Positions 9,307-17,535 of a stretch of 64,000 nt of DNA are shown here, in pieces. The DNA comes from Synechococcus sp. BIOS-U3-1. GTDB lineage: Bacteria > Cyanobacteriota > Cyanobacteriia > PCC-6307 > Cyanobiaceae. The notes under the pieces are model-generated. The model saw only the letters and a program-made list of their open reading frames with translations, did not search any database and was not told the DNA's origin. Positions within the stretch are counted from its first letter, which is position 1, and each line of letters begins with the position of its first letter. Both the position numbers and the translations under genes were made by a program. The DNA lies in NCBI RefSeq assembly GCF_014279975.1, contig NZ_CP047936.1, positions 310,001 to 374,000 on the forward strand, written 5' to 3'.

Positions 9307-10560
9307 ATGGAGGCGAGACGCAGCGATCGGTTGCTCTGGGTGACGAGTCTTCTGTTTGTGGTCTGGCTGGTCTGGGTGGAAACCAGCTTTCAGTATTTCG
9401 AAGGTTCACTGGGATCGGATCTGCGTCTGCATTCGGCAGGGGTTGCGCTGGTTGCCGGCAGTTTTTTGTTGCCCTACGGCCTGGTGCAAGTGCCCGTTGG
9501 CCGTTTGATCGACCGGGGCAGGGTCGAGCTCTGGCTGCTGCTGGCGGCTTTGGCCGCAGCGTGCTGCAGCCTGGTGTTTGCGAGTAGCGACAGCCTGCAG
9601 GGGCTGCTGCTGTCCCGTATCGGCACTGGCATGGCTTGCGCTGTGGCGTTCCCTGCATCAGCGTTGCTGGCACGTCGCAGCCTGCCCGCAGAACGCTTCG
9701 CTCTGGCGATGGGGTTCACCGATGGCCTGTTGGGGGTTGGTGCCGCCTTGGCGGCCGTCGTGCCCCTGCTGCTAGGCCGCTCCGGCTGGCGGGATCTGGT
9801 GCTCCTGCAGGGTCTGTCCCTGGCCCTGATTGTGGCGTTGCCGATGCTTCTGCTCGGGGCCAGCCGACGCGCGCCTGCCGTGTTGCCAAAGGCAGAGCAG
9901 GACGTTCGTGTGCAGCGCTGGACCAGGGCTGGAGTCAATCGCCTGATTCAGTGCTGCCTTCTCTACGCGTGGGGGCTTGGCTTCGTGTTCGGGATGGCGC
10001 AGTACGGCCTGCTTTCCAGCTTGCGCGGCTGGTCCAGTCCGTTGATGGAGAGTCTCACCCTGATCATGTCGATCGGTCTTGTGGTGGGGATGGTTGTCAG
10101 TGGGGCTCTTGGTGGCCGACCTCAGCAACGTGGTGGTTTGCTGTTGGCCGGCACCGTGATCACGCTGCTCTCGCTGTTGCTGTTGATCATGCCTTCTCTG
10201 CCTCGTGGGGTTCTGATGCTGCCGGCTTTCAGCTTCGGTGTTGGCATCGGTACGTCCGTGCTGGCGTTCCCGATCGCGGAAGCTGCTGCACCTCCAGGGC
10301 AAACAGCGATGACGGTGTCGATCGTCAACACCTCCGGCACGGTGATGGGCGGATTGATGACGATCGTGTCTGGGCTGATTCTGCAGGCCTCTCCTCAGGG
10401 AGACCTGTCGCTGGTGCTACTGATCTATGGAGCACTGGCCCTATTTGGTGTTGCAATGGCCAGCTGGATCAGTTTCAGCTCTGAGCTGGCTGTCGTTGGC
10501 GCCATTCCTTCCAGGCCAAACGTGGTGCGGTCCAGAGACTCAGCAGAACCAGAGGAGTAA
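9307..10560 (+). CDS. Major facilitator superfamily transporter
   Basis: Inner-membrane carrier with about 12 hydrophobic segments over 417 residues. The loop between helices 2 and 3 has the MFS signature in degenerate form (GRLIDRGRVELWLLL), and a polar central loop follows helix 6. Substrate is not recognisable. A TTG start 7 codons earlier is open, but the ATG gives a typical short cytoplasmic N-terminus. Its 3' end overlaps the 3' end of the convergent BCCT transporter gene by 86 bases, so the last 28 codons are shared on opposite strands. Confidence 0.85.
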   Translation: MEARRSDRLLWVTSLLFVVWLVWVETSFQYFEGSLGSDLRLHSAGVALVAGSFLLPYGLVQVPVGRLIDRGRVELWLLLAALAAACCSLVFASSDSLQGLLLSRIGTGMACAVAFPASALLARRSLPAERFALAMGFTDGLLGVGAALAAVVPLLLGRSGWRDLVLLQGLSLALIVALPMLLLGASRRAPAVLPKAEQDVRVQRWTRAGVNRLIQCCLLYAWGLGFVFGMAQYGLLSSLRGWSSPLMESLTLIMSIGLVVGMVVSGALGGRPQQRGGLLLAGTVITLLSLLLLIMPSLPRGVLMLPAFSFGVGIGTSVLAFPIAEAAAPPGQTAMTVSIVNTSGTVMGGLMTIVSGLILQASPQGDLSLVLLIYGALALFGVAMASWISFSSELAVVGAIPSRPNVVRSRDSAEPEE

Positions 10561-12049
10561 CCGGCACCGCCGTGATCACGATGAAGGCTTGCAGTGCGGT
10601 GACCGAGGTGTTGTCGCCCAGGCTGGTGCCGATGCGCAGCAGCACCAGGGTGAGGCTGCCGATCATCAGAGCCCAGAACAAACGCAGCAGCGTTGGGGGG
10701 GTTCGCTGGCCACTGACCACCATGGCTGCGGCATAACTCATTGAGTCGGCACTGGTGGCCATAAACAGCACCACCAACACAAGACCGACCGGAATCAGCA
10801 GCCAGGACAGTGGAAGCTGGCCGAGAATCGCTAGAAGTGCCCCCGACTCCCCGCTGGCGCTGAGAGGGACACTGATGGAGCCAGGGTCGGCGAGTTCCAG
10901 CTGCATGCCAGAACCGCCGAGCAACGTGAACCAGATGTTGGTCACGATCGGGCAGAGGATGGCCACCGCAAGGACCAGTTCCCGCAGAGTGCGGCCGCGG
11001 CTGACTCCTGCTGTGAACAGACCCATCAGGGGCGCATAGCCGAGGAACCACCCCCAATAGAACACAGTCCAGATATTCACCCAGTTGCCCGAACTGCTGT
11101 TGGGCGCAAGGGCCATGCGCGGCAGATTGGTGAGATAGAGCCCAAATGCGCTGATGAAGTGCTGAATCAGCCAAAGGCCTGGGCCCAGCAACAGCAAAGC
11201 AGCGGCGAGTCCGAGGGTCAGCCATACATTCAGCTCAGACAGCCACTTGATGCCTCGTTGGATTCCACTCACGGTGGAGGTAGCAAACACTGCTGTGAGC
11301 AGGACGACTACGAGTGATTGGAGACCTGCGCTGTCCGTGAATGCAGGCAGCCTCCCCGCGGCGTTACTCAGCTGAAGAGAGAGGAAACCCAGGGGGCCTA
11401 CGGTTCCTGCGATGGCCGCCACTACGGAGAGGCCGTCCGCCAGGTCTCCAAGGGGACCTCCCACCCAGCGGCTGGGAAGGATGCCCACCAGCAGCGTTCG
11501 TGGTCGCAAAGGTTCGCCCCGTTGCTCCTGGATCGAGAGGGTGATCGTCACCGTTGTTGCCACCAGGGCCCAGGCCAGGAATCCCCAGTGCAGGAAGCTC
11601 ACGGCCAGGGATGGATCGACCGCAGCAGCTGTTGATCCCTCCACTCCGACGAAGTAGGGCGCGGGATCTTTGAAGTGGAAGAGCGGTTCGGCTGCAGACC
11701 AGAACACACCACCGCCGGCCAGCAGCGTGCAAATCAGCACAGCACACCAGTCGAAGAATTTCAGGCTCGGTTTGGCATCAGCTCCTCCCAGGCGCAAGGT
11801 CCCGATCGGGCTGACCGCCAGCACGATGGCAATCACAAACAGCAGCAGCACCATCCACTGCCAGAGGCCGCCGAGAGCGTTGCTCACGATGGCTTTTCCT
11901 GAGCTGGTGAAATGTTCCGCCAGTTTGAGGTCAATGGCGGCGACGACAAGAAAAACCAGCAATGGCCCTGCGCCGATCCACAGGGGTTTGCGTTGCCACC
12001 ACTGACTGGTTTCAGTCGCGCCGTCCTGGAGGGTTGATGGGTCGGGCAA
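10475..12049 (-). CDS. BCCT family transporter with altered substrate aromatic box
   Basis: Secondary transporter of the betaine/choline/carnitine family, inner membrane, 12 predicted helices. The signature region reads WTVFYWGWFLGY followed by SRGRTLRE, and helix 4 has HWGFLAWALV. Compared with BetP (recalled), the helix-4 tryptophans are kept but its Tyr197 is Val here, and Trp374 and Trp377 are Phe and Tyr, so the substrate may not be glycine betaine. It is the last gene of a four-gene unit. TTG at 12049 is preferred because the outermost start (TTG at 12145) would overlap the oxidase gene by 71 bases; both are weak. Confidence 0.85.
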   Translation of the reverse strand: MPDPSTLQDGATETSQWWQRKPLWIGAGPLLVFLVVAAIDLKLAEHFTSSGKAIVSNALGGLWQWMVLLLFVIAIVLAVSPIGTLRLGGADAKPSLKFFDWCAVLICTLLAGGGVFWSAAEPLFHFKDPAPYFVGVEGSTAAAVDPSLAVSFLHWGFLAWALVATTVTITLSIQEQRGEPLRPRTLLVGILPSRWVGGPLGDLADGLSVVAAIAGTVGPLGFLSLQLSNAAGRLPAFTDSAGLQSLVVVLLTAVFATSTVSGIQRGIKWLSELNVWLTLGLAAALLLLGPGLWLIQHFISAFGLYLTNLPRMALAPNSSSGNWVNIWTVFYWGWFLGYAPLMGLFTAGVSRGRTLRELVLAVAILCPIVTNIWFTLLGGSGMQLELADPGSISVPLSASGESGALLAILGQLPLSWLLIPVGLVLVVLFMATSADSMSYAAAMVVSGQRTPPTLLRLFWALMIGSLTLVLLRIGTSLGDNTSVTALQAFIVITAVPVTPLVLLSLWTAPRLAWKEWRQRQPAQS

Positions 12050-12074
12050 GGGAGATGTCTTGGCGGGAGGGTGT

Positions 12075-13262
12075 TTAGGCGCTGACGGCTTCGCGCTGGT
12101 GACTCCAGCAGGAAAGATCAACAGCAGGGGTTTCGCCGCTGGCAAGTCGTGCCAGCGAGTCGCCGATCAGGGGAGCGAATTTGAAGGCTTGGCCTGAACC
12201 ACCGGCAAACAGGCTCAGCTTGGGGCTCAGGCGGTCCAGCACGAAATTGACGTCGCTGGCCATTGAGTAGGGACTGATCACTGTTTCGACCCTTTCCTGG
12301 ACGCCTTCGACTTCGTTGAACAGGAACGTGTCGAGCAGTTCGACCAGCCTTGCCGGTGGCTCGGTGGTCATGGCATTGGGTTCTGCGACACGTAGTTCCT
12401 TGGGTGCCCAGTCGATGCCAGCCTTAATTCGTGGCCGGCCGTCGTTGGTCTGGCTGAGTACTGGGAAGCCGTAATACAGACCTCCGTCATCGCCGCGTTC
12501 TTTCTGGAAGCAGAACCATTGCGGATAACGATCCGCCAAAGCAGGGTCCACGGTGTAATGAGCCCAGAGCATGGGCCAGACCTCGAGCTTCGGAGCGAGA
12601 CCCAGCGGTGCCAGCATCAGCTGACTCCAGATGCCGCAGGCCACGACCAGCTGACCGGCGGTGATGTGGTGGCCGCTCTCAAGAGTGACGCCACCACCGT
12701 CGGCATCCAGGCTCGCCACCGGGCAATGTTCGACCAGTTGATGTCCGGCCTGACGGGCTGTACTGATCCAGTGGGCCAGCACCTTGTCGCTGCGCACCGC
12801 TCCAGCGGTGGGCTCAAACAGCCCGCTGAAATCGCTTTTTGGTTTCAGCGGAAAACGGGTTGAAATCTGGTCGGCATTCAGTGCTTCATACGGGATGCCC
12901 TGTTCGTCCATCACCCGGCGGGCACCAGGAATCGACCCTTCGATGGTTTCTTCATCCCAGCTTTCGCCGTAAAACAACAACCCATGGGTTTCGCGCAGCT
13001 GTTCTCCTGCGTGAATCTCTTCCTCACGCCAGAGCCTGTTGGCCTCTTGAGCGAGACGGCAGAGCACGGGGTCGGAGTACATCTCACGAAACATCCGGGT
13101 TTCGCCAAAACTGCTGGCCTTGGCATGCGCCAGGGTTTTGGCCTCGAGCAGCACCACGTCGTTGATGCCGCGACGGGCCAGGGATGCGGCACAGCTGAGA
13201 CCGGCCATGCCACCGCCGACAATCACCACCGATGCCTTAGAGGGAAGAGCGGCTGAGCTCAT
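12075..13262 (-). CDS. solA: FAD-dependent amine oxidase of the monomeric sarcosine oxidase family
   Basis: Flavoenzyme of the family that includes sarcosine oxidase, N-methyltryptophan oxidase, pipecolate oxidase and NikD (which makes picolinate). Visible: dinucleotide fold VIVGGGMAGLSCA at residues 13-25, FGETRMFREMY (52-62), and the C-terminal flavin block GGSGQAFKFAPLIG. In well-studied members a cysteine in a CxYTxTxDxxFxxD motif holds the flavin covalently; here the aligned segment is SPYSMASDVNFVLD, with Ser330 at that position, so flavin is probably not covalently bound through it. The start overlaps the dehydrogenase stop as ATGA. Symbol is by family only; substrate unproven. Confidence 0.82.
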   Translation of the reverse strand: MSSAALPSKASVVIVGGGMAGLSCAASLARRGINDVVLLEAKTLAHAKASSFGETRMFREMYSDPVLCRLAQEANRLWREEEIHAGEQLRETHGLLFYGESWDEETIEGSIPGARRVMDEQGIPYEALNADQISTRFPLKPKSDFSGLFEPTAGAVRSDKVLAHWISTARQAGHQLVEHCPVASLDADGGGVTLESGHHITAGQLVVACGIWSQLMLAPLGLAPKLEVWPMLWAHYTVDPALADRYPQWFCFQKERGDDGGLYYGFPVLSQTNDGRPRIKAGIDWAPKELRVAEPNAMTTEPPARLVELLDTFLFNEVEGVQERVETVISPYSMASDVNFVLDRLSPKLSLFAGGSGQAFKFAPLIGDSLARLASGETPAVDLSCWSHQREAVSA

Positions 13263-14314
13263 GCCTCGTCTCCGAAGCTGAGGCCGATCGGATCGGTCTC
13301 CCGTTCGGCGGTCACTTCCACCAGAGCTGCTCCAACGGAAAGGCCCTGATCGCGCTGATTGAGGTAGTCAGTGGCTCTTTGGCGCACCTCACTGCGCACG
13401 AAGGCGTAGACATCCTCCGCTCCAGCACCTTTCCAGGCATCGGGTGAGAAGCGTTCGATCGAGTCAGCGATGACCGCGCCCGCATTGACCAGTGGATCTG
13501 GCAGCACTCGGATGCCCCGGCGACGCAGGTCGTCGGCGAGTTGAGAGCTTTGGAACGGAGCATTGGCCGCTGGGACCACGGATTTGACTCTCAGGGCCGA
13601 GGCGATTTCAGCATTGATCAGACCTGAGATCGAGCAGGGCAGCAGCAGATCCAGCTTCAGCTCCCACCATGGACAGTCCTGAGGCAGAGGGGTGGCACCA
13701 GGGAAGCCTGCACGTTCGGGACTGAGATCCACGGTGAACACAGTCCAGCCGTGCTCAACCAAGACGCGGGCCACTGTGCCGCCGACGGCGCCACATCCAT
13801 GCACCAAAGCTCGGCCGGGTTTCGCGTCAGCCAGGGTTGATTCGAGTACGGCTTCAACGGCGCCGAGGGTGCCATGAGCCGTTGCTGCGCTGGCATCAAC
13901 AGGACTGCCGACTGCTGCCAGCACATGGGGAGTGAGCTCCGTCAGGCGCTCCATGTCTTCCAGGCTGGTATTCAGATCGCAGCCAGTAATCATGGCTCCG
14001 TCAAGAGACTCCAGAAGCCCAGCGGTGACGCTGATCAGCTCGTCCTTCACCGCTTCCGGCTCGGCGGCGCGCGCCACGATCTTGCCGCCGGCGAAACCGG
14101 TGCCGTAGAGATCGTGCTTGTGGGTCATCAGCCCAGCAAGTCGCTGTCCGTCAGCAATGCAGGCCTCATCGCTTGGGTAATTGAGCAGGCGTAAGCCGCC
14201 GTTGGCGGGGCGGCGCGCATCGGTGTTCTCGGCCACCACGAACACCGATAGATGCTCGGAGACATGTTCAGCTAGCACCGAGACGTCCGGCGCAGGTCGG
14301 GTTGTTGTTGTCAT
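13259..14314 (-). CDS. Leu/Glu/Phe/Val-type amino acid dehydrogenase
   Basis: NAD(P)-dependent oxidative deaminase family. Over 351 residues the leucine dehydrogenase landmarks line up: GGLRLLNYPSDEACIADGQRLAGLM corresponds to the glycine-rich and helix region, the two active-site lysines are K66 (MTHK) and K78 (FAGGK), the catalytic aspartate is D113 (TGCDLNT), and the cofactor site is GCGAVGG at 173-179. The pocket segment GTGFAGGK differs from the usual GLNLGGGK, so specificity may differ from leucine. The ATG shares a base with the methyltransferase stop (TGATG), so translation is probably coupled. An upstream extension of 17 codons is less likely. Confidence 0.85.
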   Translation of the reverse strand: MTTTTRPAPDVSVLAEHVSEHLSVFVVAENTDARRPANGGLRLLNYPSDEACIADGQRLAGLMTHKHDLYGTGFAGGKIVARAAEPEAVKDELISVTAGLLESLDGAMITGCDLNTSLEDMERLTELTPHVLAAVGSPVDASAATAHGTLGAVEAVLESTLADAKPGRALVHGCGAVGGTVARVLVEHGWTVFTVDLSPERAGFPGATPLPQDCPWWELKLDLLLPCSISGLINAEIASALRVKSVVPAANAPFQSSQLADDLRRRGIRVLPDPLVNAGAVIADSIERFSPDAWKGAGAEDVYAFVRSEVRQRATDYLNQRDQGLSVGAALVEVTAERETDPIGLSFGDEA

Positions 14315-15351
14315 CAGGCCACTCTCTCCATCATTTGGTGGTGCTCCACGTAATCCAGGCTCCACTCGGTGGGTGCTGCCGCAATCCGTTTCTCCAAGCG
14401 GCTGTATACCTCATCAGCCACCGCATCTCCGGCAGTGCTGGCGAAGCTGTGACGGCTCCAGCTGCGGATCGTGGCCATCAGTCCAGCGGCGAAGGCAGCA
14501 GTGTCGCCATTCTCCTCCCAGCGGCGGCGGTAGGGGCACTTGACATACACCGTGCGCTCATCCACCAGACGCAGTCCATTGCGGTAGGGCGCCGAGCTTT
14601 GGTCTTTCAGTGGCGCCATGAACTCTTCGGGTGACTTGTAGAAGTTCAGCACCGTTCCCTTGCGGTACTGCTCCTCAGAGATCACGCCTTCATCGGCAAG
14701 ACTCTTCCAGATCTGATGCAACTGGTCGTGCACATTGCGGGTTTCGCCGCCGTTGTTGCCCAGATAACGACCCTCTTCATCGCGTGACAGGTTCACCGTC
14801 AGCAGCCGACCACCAACTTTCAGCTCTTTGCTGCGCAACTCCAAGACATAAGTCCAGTCCTTGAGAGCCTGCGCTGTGAAACGTTTCAGAGCATCGGCAT
14901 CACCGGATGCCAGCACGTGGGTATGGGTATTCAGCGGACCTGGCGACTCGCTCAGCCAGTGCATTGCCGTGGCGGAAAAGCCAAAGCTCACCGTGTTGGG
15001 ACCCACTGATGGCTCATAGAAGCTGCGGGCGCTCACCAGCACCGTGGGCTTGGGAGTGCGCGGGATCTGTCGTGCCAGATTTTCGGCGAGGGCAACGTTG
15101 TCGTTGCTGGGCAGATCGTTACCGATCAGGGTCAGGTGCGCCTGAGGCTGGTTGGCGTGCAAGCGGTCCAGCACCTGGTGCCACAGACCCACGGCAGTCC
15201 CTCCATCGGCGGCTCCGTAATCGATCAGCACATGGCTGTCAGCGATAGCAAGTTGGTCAACACAAGTCAGGGCCCAGTCCGAGGCGGCTTCGATGCAAAG
15301 CAGAGCGCCTTCAGTCTGTGCGCTGTAACCGGTGGTCATGGCGATGGCCAT
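14314..15351 (-). CDS. SABATH family SAM-dependent methyltransferase
   Basis: Methyltransferase of the SABATH family, best known from plants for carboxyl methylation (salicylate, jasmonate) and N-methylation (caffeine, trigonelline). Family blocks are clear: SAM loop LIDYGAADGG (43-51), IGNDLPSNDN (76-85), ARSFYEP (108-114) and MHWLSESP (130-137), whose His-Trp pair contacts the carboxylate of substrates in plant enzymes. It is the first gene of the four-gene unit with dehydrogenase, oxidase and transporter; the 77-base gap upstream contains a CTGACA and a TATCTG 19 bases apart that could be a promoter. Bacterial SABATH genes are uncommon and its acceptor is unknown. Confidence 0.85.
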   Translation of the reverse strand: MAIAMTTGYSAQTEGALLCIEAASDWALTCVDQLAIADSHVLIDYGAADGGTAVGLWHQVLDRLHANQPQAHLTLIGNDLPSNDNVALAENLARQIPRTPKPTVLVSARSFYEPSVGPNTVSFGFSATAMHWLSESPGPLNTHTHVLASGDADALKRFTAQALKDWTYVLELRSKELKVGGRLLTVNLSRDEEGRYLGNNGGETRNVHDQLHQIWKSLADEGVISEEQYRKGTVLNFYKSPEEFMAPLKDQSSAPYRNGLRLVDERTVYVKCPYRRRWEENGDTAAFAAGLMATIRSWSRHSFASTAGDAVADEVYSRLEKRIAAAPTEWSLDYVEHHQMMERVA

Positions 15352-15428
15352 CGACCTCGTCAGCGACAGATACCACCGTACAGGAACTGTTTGTCAGCCC
15401 CTCGTCATCATTAGTGCATCCAAGGGTC

Positions 15429-16016
15429 TCACTGCTGAGACAGCAGTTGCCGCAGGCGAGGTTCCAGCAAGGTGAACGCGCGACCTCGATGGCCGTGGGC
15501 TTTTTTGTCCTGCAGAGACATTTCTGCGAACGTTGCCTGTGTGCCTTCGACTTCAAAAATTGGGTCGTAGCCGAAGCCTTGATCTCCCCTTGGTGTTCGG
15601 GTGATCCATCCCTTGCACTGGCCCTCAACCTCGAGCAACACCGTGCCGTCGGGAGCTGCCACACAAAGGGCTGCGCAGAAGCAGGCGTTGCGCTTGTCTT
15701 CAGATTCGAGTGCTTGCAGCAGCCGAGCGATTCGTTCTGGATCGCTCGGGGCGTAGCGGGCGGAGTGAACGCCTGGCGCTCCACCAAGCGCATCCACGCT
15801 CAGCCCTGAGTCGTCCGCAAGCGCCCACTCCCCGGTCTCTGCCGCCACTGCAAGCGCTTTGATGCGCGCGTTGGCGGTGAAGGTGCTGCCTGCTTCCTCA
15901 ACGTCCAACCCCTCAGGCTGGGCTTTGACCTTCAGCGGTAGTCCGCTAAGCAGACCCTTGAATTCCCGCACCTTGCCGGGATTGCCACTGGCGATGATCA
16001 GGATTTGCGTGTCCAT
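15429..16016 (-). CDS. rdgB: XTP/dITP pyrophosphatase
   Basis: House-cleaning nucleotide pyrophosphatase (Ham1 family) that hydrolyses ITP, dITP and XTP to monophosphates. Family motifs in the 195 residues are ASGNPGKVREF at the N-terminus, ADDSGLSVDALGGAPGVHSA with the catalytic and metal-binding acids, and GFGYDPIFEV. A TTG two codons upstream overlaps the phosphohexomutase stop codon; the ATG beginning MDTQILII starts 2 bases after that stop and is preferred. Cotranscription with the upstream gene is likely. Confidence 0.93.
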   Translation of the reverse strand: MDTQILIIASGNPGKVREFKGLLSGLPLKVKAQPEGLDVEEAGSTFTANARIKALAVAAETGEWALADDSGLSVDALGGAPGVHSARYAPSDPERIARLLQALESEDKRNACFCAALCVAAPDGTVLLEVEGQCKGWITRTPRGDQGFGYDPIFEVEGTQATFAEMSLQDKKAHGHRGRAFTLLEPRLRQLLSQQ

Positions 16017-16018
16017 GC

Positions 16019-17482
16019 TCAAGCGGCCTCCGCGTAGCTGCGCGCCCAGGCCAGCACGGCCGTTACTCGATCACTGTCGGGTGCTTCGCAATACAGCCGG
16101 AGCAGGGGTTCAGTGCCGGAAAAGCGCAGCATTAACCAGTGGCTAGGGCCGAGCCGCAGTTTGACGCCATCCGTCGTGATCACCTCCGTCACGGCCTGGC
16201 CCGCCACTTGTGCTGGTGGCTCGGTCGCCAGTCGTTGTTCCAGGCGACGACGGGACTCCATATCGGGCAGGCGCAGATCGAGCCGGTCGTAATGACTCGA
16301 GCCGCCGCAGCGCTGACGCAGAGCCTGCATGCGGGCTCCCAGCGGCATGCCTCCCTGAACGAGGGCCTCCAGCACGAGCATGGCGGCGAACAATGCATCG
16401 CGTTCAGGCAGGTGCATGCCGAAGCCAACGCCTCCCGACTCCTCTCCACCGATCAACACCTCATTCACCAACATCTCTGCGGCGATGTACTTGAAGCCCA
16501 CGGGTAGCTCAAGCACTTCTCGGCCGTGGTCCTCTGCGACCAGTCGCATCAAGTCGGATCCGCTGACGGTCTTCACCACAGTGCCGGGCAATTGCCTTGC
16601 TCCAGCCAGATGATCGATCAGGAGAGGCATCAGTTGCTGGGTGCTGCAGAAACAACCGTGCTCATCCACTGCTGCGATGCGGTCGCCATCACCGTCGAAG
16701 ACAAGGCCCACTGCAGGCTGCCCGTGGCGACCAGAGGTCTGAACCGCTGCGATCAGATCCTTGAGGTGAGATGCGAGCGGCTCGGGAGGACAGCCGCCGA
16801 AGAGAGAATCTCGCTGGCTGCGGATTTCGGAAACGAGGCCATCGGCATCAGTTTCGAGCAGATCCAACACACAGCCTGCAGCTGAGCCATGCATTGGGTC
16901 CACGATCACCCGCAGGTTCATGGCCTTGAGTCCAGCGGTGATGGCGCTCAGATTCAACTTGGTTCTCAGCCCTTCCAAGTGCTCGCTGCGTGCGTCAAAG
17001 CGTGCCAGCTTCCCCGCAACCGGCACGTTGATGCTGCCTGCCGCCAATCGCTGCTCCACCGCTGCAGTGAAGCTGCCGTCCACTGATCCGCCGAATGGTC
17101 CCTTGATCTTCAAGCCCAGCCATTCGGGCGGGTTGTGGCTGGCGGTGATCACGAGGGCTCCCAAGGCCCCGCGCTGCACCACGGTCCAGCTGCATGCCGG
17201 TGTGGGAACAGGGGTGCTTGTGAGCAGGGGCTCTAAGCCAACTCCGCGAACGGAAGAAGCGATCGCCTCCGCAAGCTCCGGTGCCAGGAACCGGCGGTCG
17301 TAGCCGATCACCACCGTTTTGCTATTGAGCTGAGCCGGTGCTTGGTGGGCGAGTTCCTGGGCGGCCGCCGCCGCCACCGGCAGCAGCCGCTCCAAGGTGA
17401 TGTCCACGCCGAGGATTCCTCGCCACCCGTCGGTGCCGAAACGGATCGGAGCTGCGCACAGAGGGAGGGGAGCCGTCGCCAT
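16019..17482 (-). CDS. Phosphoglucomutase/phosphomannomutase family protein
   Basis: Alpha-D-phosphohexomutase that moves a phosphate between positions 1 and 6 of a hexose. All four active-site loops are present: phosphoserine loop ITASHNPPEW, metal loop FDGDGDRIAAVDEHG, sugar loop GGEESGGVG, and phosphate loop RFSGTEPLLRLY. About 487 residues, normal length. Whether glucose, mannose or glucosamine phosphate is used cannot be settled; a supply role for surface sugars or glycogen is plausible. An ATG 6 codons upstream is open; MATAPLPLCAAPIRFG is preferred because an AAGG sits 6 bases before it. Confidence 0.9.
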   Translation of the reverse strand: MATAPLPLCAAPIRFGTDGWRGILGVDITLERLLPVAAAAAQELAHQAPAQLNSKTVVIGYDRRFLAPELAEAIASSVRGVGLEPLLTSTPVPTPACSWTVVQRGALGALVITASHNPPEWLGLKIKGPFGGSVDGSFTAAVEQRLAAGSINVPVAGKLARFDARSEHLEGLRTKLNLSAITAGLKAMNLRVIVDPMHGSAAGCVLDLLETDADGLVSEIRSQRDSLFGGCPPEPLASHLKDLIAAVQTSGRHGQPAVGLVFDGDGDRIAAVDEHGCFCSTQQLMPLLIDHLAGARQLPGTVVKTVSGSDLMRLVAEDHGREVLELPVGFKYIAAEMLVNEVLIGGEESGGVGFGMHLPERDALFAAMLVLEALVQGGMPLGARMQALRQRCGGSSHYDRLDLRLPDMESRRRLEQRLATEPPAQVAGQAVTEVITTDGVKLRLGPSHWLMLRFSGTEPLLRLYCEAPDSDRVTAVLAWARSYAEAA

Positions 17483-17535
17483 GGCATGCCTTGAGTCCAT
17501 CTGGATTTAGCAGTTGGCCGCCTTAACCTCGGTTC

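Noticed and set aside
9636-10484. 282-codon frame in another frame of the MFS gene
   Set aside because: Same-strand shadow; rich in Trp, Cys and Arg, lacking membrane segments.
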